From the NCBI GenBank assembly GCA_021731025.1, contig JAKFYD010000015.1, forward strand, positions 58,553 through 122,552: a stretch of 64,000 bases of DNA, given 5' to 3'. The notes below the pieces were generated by a model. It had not been told where the DNA came from. It made no database searches and worked only from the letters and a program-made list of their open reading frames with translations. Origin of the DNA: Pseudobdellovibrionaceae bacterium (GTDB lineage: Bacteria > Bdellovibrionota > Bdellovibrionia > Bdellovibrionales > Bdellovibrionaceae). A program made the position numbers and the translations under genes. Position 1 is the first letter of the stretch; every line of letters begins with the position of its first letter. Shown here piece after piece: positions 8,732 to 18,598 of this stretch.

Positions 8732-9241
8732 ATGAAAGGTATTTTGACTTTAGTCGCATTTTGCGCCGCAGTTGCAGTTTCTACGACAGCATCAGCGAAA
8801 CCGTGGTTAGCTCTGGATATGAATTCTTGGAATACATTGAAAGAAATGTGTGAAAATTACAAAGACTTTGGAGCTCAAGTTCCACCAGAGGACATCCAAG
8901 TTAAATGTGAGTCAGTAATTATGCGCACTCAAATTATTGGAACCGAAGAAATCGCATTCCCAAGTTCTGGTACTGTATCAATGGCTATCACTTCTTCAAA
9001 AGCCAATGTACACACAAATGTTGCTAGTAATAACGTAGACCCTGTAAAAGTGGCTTGCCCCGTAATTGCACAAGTAAAACAAGTTGCTTCTGGAATGTTT
9101 CCTAGCAGCTGTGCTGAGTTAAAAGCTTGCACTGGTTCTTTTGTTGATTTCTGCTTAGAGAAATTGCGCTCTGGAAACTACACTGGCGAAGCTGAAGTTG
9201 TAGCTGGTTCACAAAAATCACTTTGCAATAAGAAGCACTAG
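8732..9241 (+). CDS. Small exported cysteine-containing protein, unknown
   Basis: This 169-residue protein has a strong AGGAGGT ribosome site 7 bases before the ATG and an Ala-rich signal peptide ending ASA (residues 1-22). The mature part has seven cysteines (MCENY, KCESV, ACPVI, SSCAEL, ACTGS, FCLEK, LCNKK), probably forming disulfides in the periplasm. No family is recognised. The strong ribosome site suggests an abundant product. The lipoprotein gene follows after 2 bases, so the two are very likely co-transcribed. Confidence 0.6.
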   Translation: MKGILTLVAFCAAVAVSTTASAKPWLALDMNSWNTLKEMCENYKDFGAQVPPEDIQVKCESVIMRTQIIGTEEIAFPSSGTVSMAITSSKANVHTNVASNNVDPVKVACPVIAQVKQVASGMFPSSCAELKACTGSFVDFCLEKLRSGNYTGEAEVVAGSQKSLCNKKH

Positions 9242-9243
9242 TT

Positions 9244-10329
9244 ATGAAAAAGATAATTTCAATCATTTTAGTATGTGCATTAATAGGGATTGGTTGCAGC
9301 CAAGGGACTTCGAATAAAGATGCTGAGGCTACTCCCGCAGCGGCTGCCTCTGAGTCAGATGATAGAGATTATCCAACGAAAAACTTATCGGAAGATCAAA
9401 AATTAGTTACTCATGTTATGGGTCTTCTGAAAGTTCAGACCGGTAAGTTTATTTATGAATCCCCCAAGGCCTCTCGGCCTTGGGCAGGATGGTGGATTCC
9501 ATTAAAAGACAATAATCTGTTTACTGGTTCAAATTCCCCCTTGAGAAAATATGATTTACTTTCCGCCATTGTCACTGGTGGGAATAGCGGAAAAGTATCT
9601 GAAAAGTTTAAAATGAAAAGCGAGGCTTTAGAGATTCTTCCTTGGGAAGGACTTTGCGATGCTTGGTCTTTAGCTTCTGTTTATGAAAAAGAACCCAAAG
9701 ATTTTTTGCTTGTTAACAATATCTGCTTAACTCCGGGTGATCAAAAGGCTCTTTTGACTATTGCCTACAAAGATAACGCAACTGATCTTAAAAATAATTA
9801 TTTCGGCCAACTAAATAAGAAAGGACCTGGAATTGTATTCAGCGATATTTATCCTGATCAACTTCATCGTTTTATCCAAGTTGAATTAGGCAGCAGAAAA
9901 AGTCCTTTTCTGATGGATTTCGATGCCGGTGAGCCCGTTTGGACAGTCCCTGTTTACCGTGCTGAACTTAATATCATGCAAGCCGAAGATAATCCCGGGC
10001 GGCTTAATGTCGAACTCTATTTACTTTTTCCAGCCTTCCAGCTGAATGCCGAAGAAAAAAAATTAAACGATATTGGAAAATTATCAAGTCCACCAAATAA
10101 AATTAAATACACTTACTCCTTGTATGGAGAATGGCAAGGGTCAGACTTTGTTGTTTCTAAAGGGCGTTGGACAGAAAGCTCAACCATGCATCATCCTGAT
10201 TACGTGATTTCGTTGCCACCGAATACTGGCGCTTTGCCACAAGGGAATGATGAAACAAAAGTTGATTATTTCACTCTAAAAAAGATTTTCTCTAGGGGCA
10301 CGATTGTTGAGTCTTGTTTTAATAAATAA
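9244..10329 (+). CDS. Lipoprotein resembling transglutaminase-elicitor proteins
   Basis: The protein has 361 residues with a lipobox (LIGIGC, Cys near 18) followed by an Ala/Ser-rich linker. Near residue 137 is the segment LPWEGLCDAWSLASVYE. A Trp-x-Gly-x-Cys-x-x-Trp-x-x-A pattern of this kind marks the active-site Cys of the transglutaminase-elicitor family (PF16683). A conserved-looking FSDIYPDQLHRF segment near 200 could supply the His. If correct, it would crosslink or cleave peptide substrates at the cell surface. The match is by pattern only and moderate. The gene sits between a small exported protein and a metalloprotease gene, all on one strand with tiny gaps. Confidence 0.45.
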   Translation: MKKIISIILVCALIGIGCSQGTSNKDAEATPAAAASESDDRDYPTKNLSEDQKLVTHVMGLLKVQTGKFIYESPKASRPWAGWWIPLKDNNLFTGSNSPLRKYDLLSAIVTGGNSGKVSEKFKMKSEALEILPWEGLCDAWSLASVYEKEPKDFLLVNNICLTPGDQKALLTIAYKDNATDLKNNYFGQLNKKGPGIVFSDIYPDQLHRFIQVELGSRKSPFLMDFDAGEPVWTVPVYRAELNIMQAEDNPGRLNVELYLLFPAFQLNAEEKKLNDIGKLSSPPNKIKYTYSLYGEWQGSDFVVSKGRWTESSTMHHPDYVISLPPNTGALPQGNDETKVDYFTLKKIFSRGTIVESCFNK

Positions 10330-10354
10330 GCTCTCGCCTTGTTTTAAGTCCATT

Positions 10355-11290
10355 GTGAAGGCCAGTTTCATTCTGGCTTTTATTCTCTTTGGTTTTTCAG
10401 CTCATGCTTTAAAAGTTGTTAATGCTGGAAATGATTTTAGGAATTTTCTTAAAGATTTTGACCCTTCAAAATCAGAGCAGAATTATATCCGCTGGCTTGA
10501 GTTTGAAGAACAGTATAGCGATATTTACACTTCAGCTATTTTTAAGCGCAGTTTGCCGAACTGGGATCAGATTAAAAAACAACAGTTAGACCGGTTTTTT
10601 CGCGAACTTCCCAGCATCAGTCCTAAAATGTTGCTTCTGTTTGATCAGGCCGAAGAGATTGCAAAACGGCAAGTCGCTCGGATTCAAACACAGCTTAAAG
10701 ATTTCAATCCCAATATCACAATTTATTTTTTACCCAGCGCTTTAACTTTCAATGCTTTGGTCACTACGACTTCGGCGGATATGAGCCACTACATTTTGAT
10801 CATTGGAGTGGACGGAATTGCCCTTGGAAATAATGACTTGGACATCGTGTTTTCTCATGAACTTTTTCATATGTACCATTTCGATAAGTCGGGATTGGTT
10901 TCTGAATTTAGTTCAAGTTTAAGTCCCTTGTGGACCGAGGGCATGGCCTCTTATTTTTCTCGAATAAAAAATCCTAATAAAAGTTTAGATGCCGTTCTTA
11001 TGGATGCTGCTCTGGCGCAGGCTTGCCAAGAGCCTAAAAATGCCCAATCCTGGGCGCAAAGTTTTTTACGCTCTATTGAGCTGCCTTTAACATCGGAGCA
11101 AGCTTTCCAATTAAAGAAAGAATGGTTTTGGCAAGACAGCTCGACTTTGTCACCTCGGCGTGGTTACTGCTTGGGCTATCTATTAGTTGAAAAGATAGCG
11201 AAGAAATCTTCCTTCGAAGATATGACTCGTTGGGGTGATTTGATCATGAGTGAAGAGGTCAAAAAGGCCCTTCAAGAAATGGCTCTGTAA
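10355..11290 (+). CDS. Exported zinc metalloprotease, paralogue of the 21925-22863 product
   Basis: From GTG 10355 the protein has a signal peptide (KASFILAFILFGFSAHA) and 311 residues. The frame is open back to a TTG at 10304 that overlaps the upstream gene. A zinc-protease motif HELFHMYHF (HExxH) lies near residue 168, followed by PLWTEGMASYFS about 35 residues later, whose Glu is a likely third ligand. This is a gluzincin-like arrangement. The paralogue at 21925-22863 shares the motifs (HELFHYYHF, PFWTEGMAAYYS) and overall layout (VNAGNDF against INANNEF; IYFLPSALTFNA against IYFLPSALTFNG). Its role is secreted or periplasmic proteolysis; the substrate is unknown. Confidence 0.65.
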   Translation: MKASFILAFILFGFSAHALKVVNAGNDFRNFLKDFDPSKSEQNYIRWLEFEEQYSDIYTSAIFKRSLPNWDQIKKQQLDRFFRELPSISPKMLLLFDQAEEIAKRQVARIQTQLKDFNPNITIYFLPSALTFNALVTTTSADMSHYILIIGVDGIALGNNDLDIVFSHELFHMYHFDKSGLVSEFSSSLSPLWTEGMASYFSRIKNPNKSLDAVLMDAALAQACQEPKNAQSWAQSFLRSIELPLTSEQAFQLKKEWFWQDSSTLSPRRGYCLGYLLVEKIAKKSSFEDMTRWGDLIMSEEVKKALQEMAL

Positions 11291-11296
11291 ATTTTT

Positions 11297-11983
11297 ATGG
11301 ATCGAAAAGCAGCAATTCGTCACATTAATAAAAATGGAGCTCTATTGGTCTTTCCTATCAATAATAGGAAAGACCCTCGTTCGCTGTGGTCAGAATTTTA
11401 TCCTCGTTCAGAAATGCGGTGGGAGTGGGATGAAGGCGGGGACAATCGGGTTGGACGTTTGTGGCAGCTGATGAAAGATCTTTCGGATTCACGGCAGGTT
11501 GTTTATTCAAAATGGTATCAAGGACGAGCCACCTTTTTTTCAAAGAAACTTTTCACGGCACTTCTGTCGGTTTTACATCATCAAGGAAATGCGCGCAGGG
11601 ATTTGTCTCCCACAGCTCGCCATCTTTTGGAAACATTGGAAAATGATTCTCCACTGTCGACCAAACAATTAAAGGCCCTGGCCGAGCTGCAAGGAAAATT
11701 TAATGAACCGATTTATAACAAAGGGCTCAAGGAGTTATTTTCTCGCTTTTTGATTGTAGCTTTTGGTGAAGTTGAAGATGGCGCCTTTCCTTCTTTGGCT
11801 ATGGGATCGACTTCATTGCTTTATGAAAATCTTGTGAGCGAAGCTCAAAAGATGTCGCTGAAAGAAGCGCAGTCCATCCTAGATAATTATTGGTCCGAGG
11901 ATAATCTTTTTCGAAAACATTTCTTAAAAGTATTAAAAGGATTACCTTCAGTCCCAGAGAGCAATGAAGACTTAGGGATGTAA
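11297..11983 (+). CDS. AlkZ-related protein
   Basis: This 228-residue soluble protein contains the stretch SLWSEFYPRSEMRWEWDE, then RVGRLWQLMKDLSDSR and VVYSKWYQGRATFFS. I recognise these as the signature of the family annotated as AlkZ-related, named after the AlkZ/YcaQ DNA glycosylases. Activity on DNA has not been shown for this branch as far as I know, so a repair role is inference. The ATG lies 6 bases after the metalloprotease stop with no strong ribosome site, so it may depend on translation of the upstream gene. It converges on and overlaps the phytochrome gene end by 12 bases. Confidence 0.5.
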   Translation: MDRKAAIRHINKNGALLVFPINNRKDPRSLWSEFYPRSEMRWEWDEGGDNRVGRLWQLMKDLSDSRQVVYSKWYQGRATFFSKKLFTALLSVLHHQGNARRDLSPTARHLLETLENDSPLSTKQLKALAELQGKFNEPIYNKGLKELFSRFLIVAFGEVEDGAFPSLAMGSTSLLYENLVSEAQKMSLKEAQSILDNYWSEDNLFRKHFLKVLKGLPSVPESNEDLGM

Positions 11984-13561
11984 AGCTTTCGTTAACTCTT
12001 TAATGATATTTTCTTTTTTTACGAGTCCATCAAAAATGAAATCGCGGATAAAGAGCATTCCGTCAGTTTCAAACTTTTTCCATGGCAAAGAGTGATGCTT
12101 GATGGTTTCGTCCCAGGTCTCGAAAGAAGCTCGGGGATTTGTGTCACCTTGGAAACCTCGGTTTTCAAAATTCTTTCTTGGATCTCCTCCCCAGACAATT
12201 TGACGAGTGATTTCAGGTCTAAAAATGAGTAACAGTGTGTTTTGATCGTCGTTAGTCTTAATAGCTAAAACACCACTGGCATGTTCTGTAATAGCTTCCC
12301 AACGTGGATCTTCCCCAGAGAGATGATCGATTGCCAACACTTGCTGATGATGGGTCTCAAATTTTACGAGTAACCATTTTGCTAATTCTTCAATATCACT
12401 TTTCAAAGGAGTTAAACCGGCAAAATCGATTAAACTTTTTCCAACCAGAGCAACGCCGCCACCGCGAAAAGCTTCGGTGACGGATCGATGTTGCTTGAAG
12501 AAAAAATCCAGTGGTTCCGAGGTTAAGCGCAGACTTTCTAATATACGCTTCAATTTTAACTCGAATTCAAGGCGATCTTCTTGGTTTTCCATTTCTTCTA
12601 AAAGCGGACCAACAATTGAAAAATGATTCGCAAGAATTTCGCAGGCAGTTCTTTGAGCTTGTGTGATGTAAAGAGGTTTAAAGTTATGACAGGTGATCAA
12701 TCCCCAAAGCTCTTCATTGTGTGTTACCGCAACCGAATAAGAAGCTTGCACGCCCATATTGCGCAGATGCTGAAGGTGTACCGGTCCTACGGACCGCAGT
12801 CGAGAATCGCTAAGGTCTAAAGGCTTTCTTGTTTTTGGATTGAGTCTGGGAAGTATAGGCGAAACTTCTGCTTGAACATCGCTGATCAGTCGAACTTTAT
12901 TTTTTAAATAAAGTTCTCGTGCGGGTTTTGCGATGTCGGAAGCGGGAAATCGATGATTAATGTACGAATGAGCTTCGGCAATTCGATCTTCTGCAATGAC
13001 TTCTCCATACCAATGAGGTTGAACAAATCGGTACATCATGACTCGGTCCAAGCCCGTGATGCGACGGATGGATTGGCACACCAAACTCGCAACTTCTTTC
13101 ATGTCCTTAGCTTCTCCTGAAATCGCCATGAAAGTATTTATTTCGTTCTGCAAAAGGTTCTCTTCGAAAATTCCATCGCCTGATCTTTGGTGTCGCTCTA
13201 GTTCTAAGACAAATAGACCTTCGGATTCGTAAAGATATGCATCAAAGCGCTGGCCCAAAAATGTCGGGTTCACGTTGAGGTGTAAACCCCGCCTTTCCCA
13301 GGGAAAGTTCGAAGCGGCTTTTTTTGCTTGCGCACTTAAATCTGAACCGAACACCTGTTCGAGTTTTGCACCGAGGAGATCTTTGATATCTTTACCTAAA
13401 AAATTTTCGGCATTTTCTGAAATGTTTTGGATGCGGCACTCAGGGAGAGCGAATGAAAAAAGACATCCGTGACCTTGGACAGAGGAAAAAAGATGAATCG
13501 GCTCAGGATCATACTGGGTCAGCGAGGTCAGCATTTTACCTAGTTCGGGTTGGGTTTCCAT
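11972..13561 (-). CDS. Bacteriophytochrome photosensory module (PAS-GAF-PHY), no output domain, no canonical Cys
   Basis: The 529 residues cover an N-terminal PAS, a GAF and a PHY domain and then stop, without a kinase domain. Diagnostic motifs are EPIHLFSSVQGHG (18-30), the GAF chromophore motif PASDIAKPAR near 210, GPVHLQHLRNMGV with the pyrrole-water His near 260, and PHY-tongue motifs WGGDP and PRASFETW near 465-490. Bacteriophytochromes attach biliverdin to a Cys just before the EPIH motif; here that residue is Tyr17. Biliverdin could bind non-covalently, another ligand could be used, or the protein may be blind. It starts on the base after the stop codon of the giant hybrid kinase, so it is translationally coupled to it and probably signals through it. 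Confidence 0.85.
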   Translation of the reverse strand: METQPELGKMLTSLTQYDPEPIHLFSSVQGHGCLFSFALPECRIQNISENAENFLGKDIKDLLGAKLEQVFGSDLSAQAKKAASNFPWERRGLHLNVNPTFLGQRFDAYLYESEGLFVLELERHQRSGDGIFEENLLQNEINTFMAISGEAKDMKEVASLVCQSIRRITGLDRVMMYRFVQPHWYGEVIAEDRIAEAHSYINHRFPASDIAKPARELYLKNKVRLISDVQAEVSPILPRLNPKTRKPLDLSDSRLRSVGPVHLQHLRNMGVQASYSVAVTHNEELWGLITCHNFKPLYITQAQRTACEILANHFSIVGPLLEEMENQEDRLEFELKLKRILESLRLTSEPLDFFFKQHRSVTEAFRGGGVALVGKSLIDFAGLTPLKSDIEELAKWLLVKFETHHQQVLAIDHLSGEDPRWEAITEHASGVLAIKTNDDQNTLLLIFRPEITRQIVWGGDPRKNFENRGFQGDTNPRASFETWDETIKHHSLPWKKFETDGMLFIRDFIFDGLVKKENIIKELTKALHP

Positions 13562-16500
13562 TCAATGCCCCCTTTCCAGAGAAATTTTGACCTGCCACTT
13601 TTTCAGCATGTCGCGCAAGTTTTCAATACGAATGGGTTTTGTAAGATAGTCATTCATACCGGCTTGAAAAGCTTGGTCTGCATCTTTGCTCATGGCATTT
13701 GCCGTCAGTGCGATGACAGGGATTTCGTTTTTTGGAGCCGGAAGTTTTCTTATGTTGGTGGTTGCTGCATAGCCATCCATTTCAGGCATTTGAACATCCA
13801 TCAAAACAAGATCAAATTCTTTTTTCTGAATCATTTGTAAGGCTTCCGTTGCAAGCTCGGCGAGTTCAACTTTGTGACCCAGTTTTTCCAAAAATAAGCC
13901 AATCAAAGTGCGATTATCAGGACTGGCATCAACAGCCAATATTGATAAGGGCTTTAAATTCACAGTCTTCGAATTTGGACTTGCATCACGATTTTTCTCT
14001 GAAACTTTCAATTGCCTACGAGAGATAGCAAGGGGAACATGGAAGAAAAAGCGACTGCCAGATCCGTAAGTACTTTCAAAGCCAATTTCTCCACCCATAA
14101 GAGCAACCAGATGTTTTGAAATCATAAGCCCAAGACCTGTTCCGCCAAAGCGTCGTGAACTTCCAGTGTCGACTTGAGAAAATCTTTGGAATAAACGGTG
14201 ATGATCTTCTTCGGCAATGCCGATTCCCGTATCGGTCACAGAAAATTCAAAAGAATTTTCTCCTGTGGAGACACCTATTTTTTCAGCCACTTCAAGAACA
14301 ATGCTTCCTTGATCAGTGAACTTGATTGAGTTACCAATCAGGTTCACTAACACTTGGCGCAGACGGGTAGGATCACCGATGACGTTGCAATTCGCCTTAG
14401 GGGTTATCTTGGCCTCGAGAGCTACATTCTTTTTGGCCGTTTGAGGTTTAAATATCTCGATAACATCAGCAACCAGCTCGGCCAAGTTGAACGAAACTGC
14501 ATCCAGCTTAATCATGCCGGCTTCAATGCGCGAAACATCCAAGATATCTTCAATCAAACTGAGTAAAACTTTTCCAGATCTCTCGATACTGTTGGCGAAA
14601 GATTTTTGATCATTGCTCAGTTGAGTATCTCCAAGAAGCTGAGCCATTCCTAAAACCACATTCAACGGAGTCCTGAGCTCGTGACTCATGGATGCTAAGA
14701 AATCACTCTTCGAGCGATTAGCAATTTCAGCATCTGTTTTTGCTCGGCGCAGATCGTTTTCAATCTTTTTATGAACTGAAACATCGCGGCTGAGGGCTGC
14801 GACACGCTCAATATTTCCAGAAGGGCCTGGAATTGGAACGAGGGTGGTCGAGATTTGTCGAACTCCACCTGGAGTTTCTAAGACATCATCGAAGATTTCA
14901 ACATTGCGAGTTTGTACGCAACGCTGATATCGAGCCAAAACGTCTTCGATTTTAGAACTGTCCGTGAAGTTTCGTAAATTTTCTCCGATCAATTGGCCAT
15001 TACTTGCGCCCCAAATTTTGGCAACGCTGCGATTGAAGGATTCAATAATAAAGTCATCACCACACACTTGAAAGATCGTTAAAAAATCAATCGTGTAATT
15101 GAAGACGCTGCTGTAGATCGCATCTTTTTCTAAGAGCTGATCCGTTTTATGGCGAGTTTCCGAAACATCAAAACCCACGGCTTGATATTCGGTCACCTGT
15201 CCTTCCAGGTTAAAAAATCCACGCATAATCCATCGGACCCACCTTGGCTTATGAGATGAAAGGGCCATTCGATGTTCCATTTGGACAGTGGGATTGGCTT
15301 GATTAATGGATAGGATTTCATTTTTAATTCGAAGCCAATCTTCTGCAGCAACAACCTGTTCAAATTTTTTCGTCTGGTCAGAGAGAGTGTTCATTTCAAA
15401 AAGATGAGCGAAAGACTGATTGATATAAGAAAGAGATCCATCTTCAGAAAAACGACAGACATACACGGACTGATCTTCAACGATAGAACGGTAGCGAGCT
15501 TCACTGAGCTTCAGTTCCTCCTGCATGCGAACTTGCTCGCTGATATCGGCTGAAACAACTCCAACCGCGTAAGGGGCTAGGCCACGCTCTTCTGCCATCG
15601 GAAAGCGACTGGATAATAGGTGTTTGTTATTGCCGTCAGGAAAAACTAAACTTTCTTGTTTTTTACTGACTTTACCTTTGAGAAGTACTTCTAAATCAGC
15701 ATCACGGAATTGCATTGCTATCGAGTCGGGAAAAAGTTCGCGATCAGTTTTTCCTAAAATTTCATTTTCTGCGAGATTAAAAAACTTTTGAAAGGCTTCG
15801 TTGACTAAAATATAACGTCCCAAAGCGTCCTTCATCGAAACAATGCTTTCTGCACCATTTATAATAGATTTAAGACGAAGTTCACTTTGTCGTATTTTTT
15901 CCTGGGCGCGAAGCTGCGTGGTGTAGTCGTTAAATATGACAATAGCACCAATAATACTTTGGTTTTCATCCAGACTTGGAAGTATACGCACCTGATAAAT
16001 AGTTGACCCTACTTCGGTGGTCATTTCAGAGGCCTGGCCGTCACGAATAGCTCGGTTTAGCTGTTCATCAAAATCATCAAGTTCAAAATTAGAAGACACC
16101 CGTGAAATTTCGCGTCCAATATCGTTGCCACTGATCCTAAAAACTTTTGAGGTCTCGGGATTAAAGCGAACAACCCGCTTTCGCGCATCCAGAATAAGCA
16201 TTGGGGAGGTTATGCTATTTTCTACGTTTTCGAAACTCACATTAAGCAGTTTAAGCTCGTTACTTTTAACCACGAGTTCTTCGTTCAGAGTTGTCAGTTC
16301 TTCGTTACTACTTTGAAGCTCTTCATTGGTGGTTTCGAGCTCTTCTCCTGATGCCTGAAGCTCTTCGTTCGTTGATGAAAGTTCTTCGTTCAGCGACTGC
16401 AGTTCTTCGTTAGAGACACCTAACTCTTCGATCAGTGTCTGCAAATGCTCCCGAGTCACAAAAAGTTCGTGCTCGAGCTCGGCCATTCGCGCCGGCATTT

Positions 16501-18397
16501 CCGATTCGTTAAGCGTTGGTACTTTTGATTCAGGTTTTGGAGCTTTAACTTTACGAAAATTAACTAAATACAGTGTTTTTGTGGGCCCTTCTTCTAAGGG
16601 AAAAAGGGGACGGACATTAATATTAAAACTAATACTTTTTCCATTGCGATTGATTTTATAAACTCGACTTTTATGAACTCCGCCATCCTTAGAAGCTTTG
16701 CGAATCAGAATAGGAACCTCAATTCCTATTCCTTTGGGTAAGAGCGTGCTCAATCGAAAATCAACTTGTGGATTAAAAAATCCTAAATAGTTAGAAACAT
16801 CGCCAATGATTTGGAGGACATTTGCTTCATCATCAACGACGACGCCGGAAAGCCCGTAAGCTTTAAGTAGTCTCAAGTAAGACGTCTCAGCGAGAGAAGG
16901 CCCAGTATCAATTTTACGTTTTGTTTCAATATTCTGGTGAGGATAATAAGATTTGCGAAAAATGGGCATAGTGCGAGTCACGCCTTCAACCTTTGAAAAT
17001 ATCTTCGCATTTTTATTGGCCGTCGCAAAAATATTACCCGTAGGTGCGACGGATTCTGATTTTCCTAAAAGCAAAACTCCATGCGGCAATAAGGAATAAT
17101 GAAATGTTTCAATGATCTTCTTTTGCAATTCGCTTTCAAAATAGATCAAAACATTGCGGCAACTGACGAGATCCAATTTAACAAAAGGAGGATTTTGAAT
17201 CATGTTTTGTCTTGCAAAGACCACACATTCGCGGAGTCTTTTAGAGACTTCGAAATTTTCATTGCGTTGATCGAAATATTTTCTTCTTAACTCAAGAGGA
17301 ACACTTTCGACATCCTTAGGTGAATAGACTCCGTTGCGCGCATCAAAAATCGCATCGTGATCTAAATCGGTGGCGAAGATTTTCAGCAAAAGATTGGTCT
17401 TTTGTCTTTCAATGGCTTCAGCAAAAATAATAGCCAAGGTATAAGCTTCTTCACCTGTAGCGCATCCAGCGACCCAAACACGCACTTCATCTCCCGGGTG
17501 CTTTTTTGCAAGGACAGTTTCGATGTAAGGAGTCAGGGACTGAAAAACATCTTTGTCGCGAAAAAAGCAAGTCACACTGATGAGCATTTCTTGGGCGAGT
17601 TGAGTTATCTCTCCCGGTGTGCGCAGAAGTAAGTCGTAATATTTATCAAAGCTTGCGATATTTAGAGCAGCCATTCGGCGAATTAAACGTCGGCTGATGG
17701 AAGACATTTTGTACTGTCTAAAATCAGTCCCATCCTTTTCTTTAATGAGCTCTAAAATCTTTTCAATTTCTCGTGTATCGAGTGTGCGAAATTTAAGTCG
17801 AGTTTCATGTTCAGCTAGGATTTCTGGAAAATTTCGGGCCATTTGATCGGGAGACAAAATAGAATCCACGTTCCCAGTATTGATCGCCGATTTAGGCATG
17901 CCATCATACTTGGCGCTTTCTTCGTCCTGAGCGACAGTTAAGCCACCAGCAGCTTTTATCGCTTGAATGCCATCCGACCCATCGGTTCCTGTGCCTGAGA
18001 GAATTACGCCGACAGCTCGATCGCCGTAAGCCCTGGCTAAGGACTCAAAAAAATGATCAACAGAAGGTTTCGGTCGAGTTTCATTTCCCGCTATTTTTAA
18101 AGTGATGTGATTATCGACAATATCAATGTCATGATTTGGAGGAACAACATAAATTGTTCCTGCCCTTATCAGATCTTTATCCTTGGCGCTGAGAACAGGA
18201 AGTCGAGAGTGGCGAGCTAACAATTCCACCATCATGCTTTTAGAATGAGGGGCAAGATGTTGAGCAATGATGATGCTCGAGCGAAAATCAGCAGGTAAAT
18301 TTGATATCAGCAGAGTTAAAGCTTCAAGGCCACCGGCTGATGCACCTATTCCGATTACCCAACCTTCTCCATTTGGAAGAATTATATTTGAAGTCAT
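13562..18397 (-). CDS. CheB-CheR-PAS hybrid histidine kinase with receiver (1611 aa)
   Basis: Domains in order are as follows. A CheB-type methylesterase comes first (GASAGGLEAL with Ser20, AQHLAPHS His near 47, GTGTDGSDG Asp near 140). Then a CheR methyltransferase (TCFFRD, AGCATGEEAYTLA, SCRNVLIYF, about 200-470). An acidic coiled coil of repeated NEEL heptads spans about 639-722. Several PAS domains follow (about 735-1225), then HisKA with SMSHELRTPLN (His near 1236), HATPase (GTGLGL) and a C-terminal receiver (LVLMDVQMPEMDG, Asp near 1534). Such fusions act as sensory hybrid kinases with a chemotaxis-like methylation module; targets are unknown. The phytochrome module gene follows immediately, making light or bilin a likely input (inference). 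Confidence 0.9.
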   Translation of the reverse strand: MTSNIILPNGEGWVIGIGASAGGLEALTLLISNLPADFRSSIIIAQHLAPHSKSMMVELLARHSRLPVLSAKDKDLIRAGTIYVVPPNHDIDIVDNHITLKIAGNETRPKPSVDHFFESLARAYGDRAVGVILSGTGTDGSDGIQAIKAAGGLTVAQDEESAKYDGMPKSAINTGNVDSILSPDQMARNFPEILAEHETRLKFRTLDTREIEKILELIKEKDGTDFRQYKMSSISRRLIRRMAALNIASFDKYYDLLLRTPGEITQLAQEMLISVTCFFRDKDVFQSLTPYIETVLAKKHPGDEVRVWVAGCATGEEAYTLAIIFAEAIERQKTNLLLKIFATDLDHDAIFDARNGVYSPKDVESVPLELRRKYFDQRNENFEVSKRLRECVVFARQNMIQNPPFVKLDLVSCRNVLIYFESELQKKIIETFHYSLLPHGVLLLGKSESVAPTGNIFATANKNAKIFSKVEGVTRTMPIFRKSYYPHQNIETKRKIDTGPSLAETSYLRLLKAYGLSGVVVDDEANVLQIIGDVSNYLGFFNPQVDFRLSTLLPKGIGIEVPILIRKASKDGGVHKSRVYKINRNGKSISFNINVRPLFPLEEGPTKTLYLVNFRKVKAPKPESKVPTLNESEMPARMAELEHELFVTREHLQTLIEELGVSNEELQSLNEELSSTNEELQASGEELETTNEELQSSNEELTTLNEELVVKSNELKLLNVSFENVENSITSPMLILDARKRVVRFNPETSKVFRISGNDIGREISRVSSNFELDDFDEQLNRAIRDGQASEMTTEVGSTIYQVRILPSLDENQSIIGAIVIFNDYTTQLRAQEKIRQSELRLKSIINGAESIVSMKDALGRYILVNEAFQKFFNLAENEILGKTDRELFPDSIAMQFRDADLEVLLKGKVSKKQESLVFPDGNNKHLLSSRFPMAEERGLAPYAVGVVSADISEQVRMQEELKLSEARYRSIVEDQSVYVCRFSEDGSLSYINQSFAHLFEMNTLSDQTKKFEQVVAAEDWLRIKNEILSINQANPTVQMEHRMALSSHKPRWVRWIMRGFFNLEGQVTEYQAVGFDVSETRHKTDQLLEKDAIYSSVFNYTIDFLTIFQVCGDDFIIESFNRSVAKIWGASNGQLIGENLRNFTDSSKIEDVLARYQRCVQTRNVEIFDDVLETPGGVRQISTTLVPIPGPSGNIERVAALSRDVSVHKKIENDLRRAKTDAEIANRSKSDFLASMSHELRTPLNVVLGMAQLLGDTQLSNDQKSFANSIERSGKVLLSLIEDILDVSRIEAGMIKLDAVSFNLAELVADVIEIFKPQTAKKNVALEAKITPKANCNVIGDPTRLRQVLVNLIGNSIKFTDQGSIVLEVAEKIGVSTGENSFEFSVTDTGIGIAEEDHHRLFQRFSQVDTGSSRRFGGTGLGLMISKHLVALMGGEIGFESTYGSGSRFFFHVPLAISRRQLKVSEKNRDASPNSKTVNLKPLSILAVDASPDNRTLIGLFLEKLGHKVELAELATEALQMIQKKEFDLVLMDVQMPEMDGYAATTNIRKLPAPKNEIPVIALTANAMSKDADQAFQAGMNDYLTKPIRIENLRDMLKKWQVKISLERGH

Positions 18398-18598
18398 AAT
18401 ACGACAGCCCGTTTTTCCTTTGGAGGCAAAATACCAGCAAATTGCCCATCAATTTAATACTATTTCTAATTTTATTAAAATTTTGCGGACTGTCTAGTTT
18501 CCCTGTTGGTGCGGGGCAAAATGTCACGAAAAATTCATTTTTATTAAAAATAAATGAAGGCAAATTCAAATTTTAAATGGGGCTGCTCTGGGCGCGCC

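Noticed and set aside
16230..16480. Tandem-looking DNA repeats (variants of ttcttcgtt / agctcttc)
   Set aside because: They lie in frame within the giant kinase gene and encode NEEL heptads of a coiled coil, so they are a protein repeat, not a CRISPR or satellite array.
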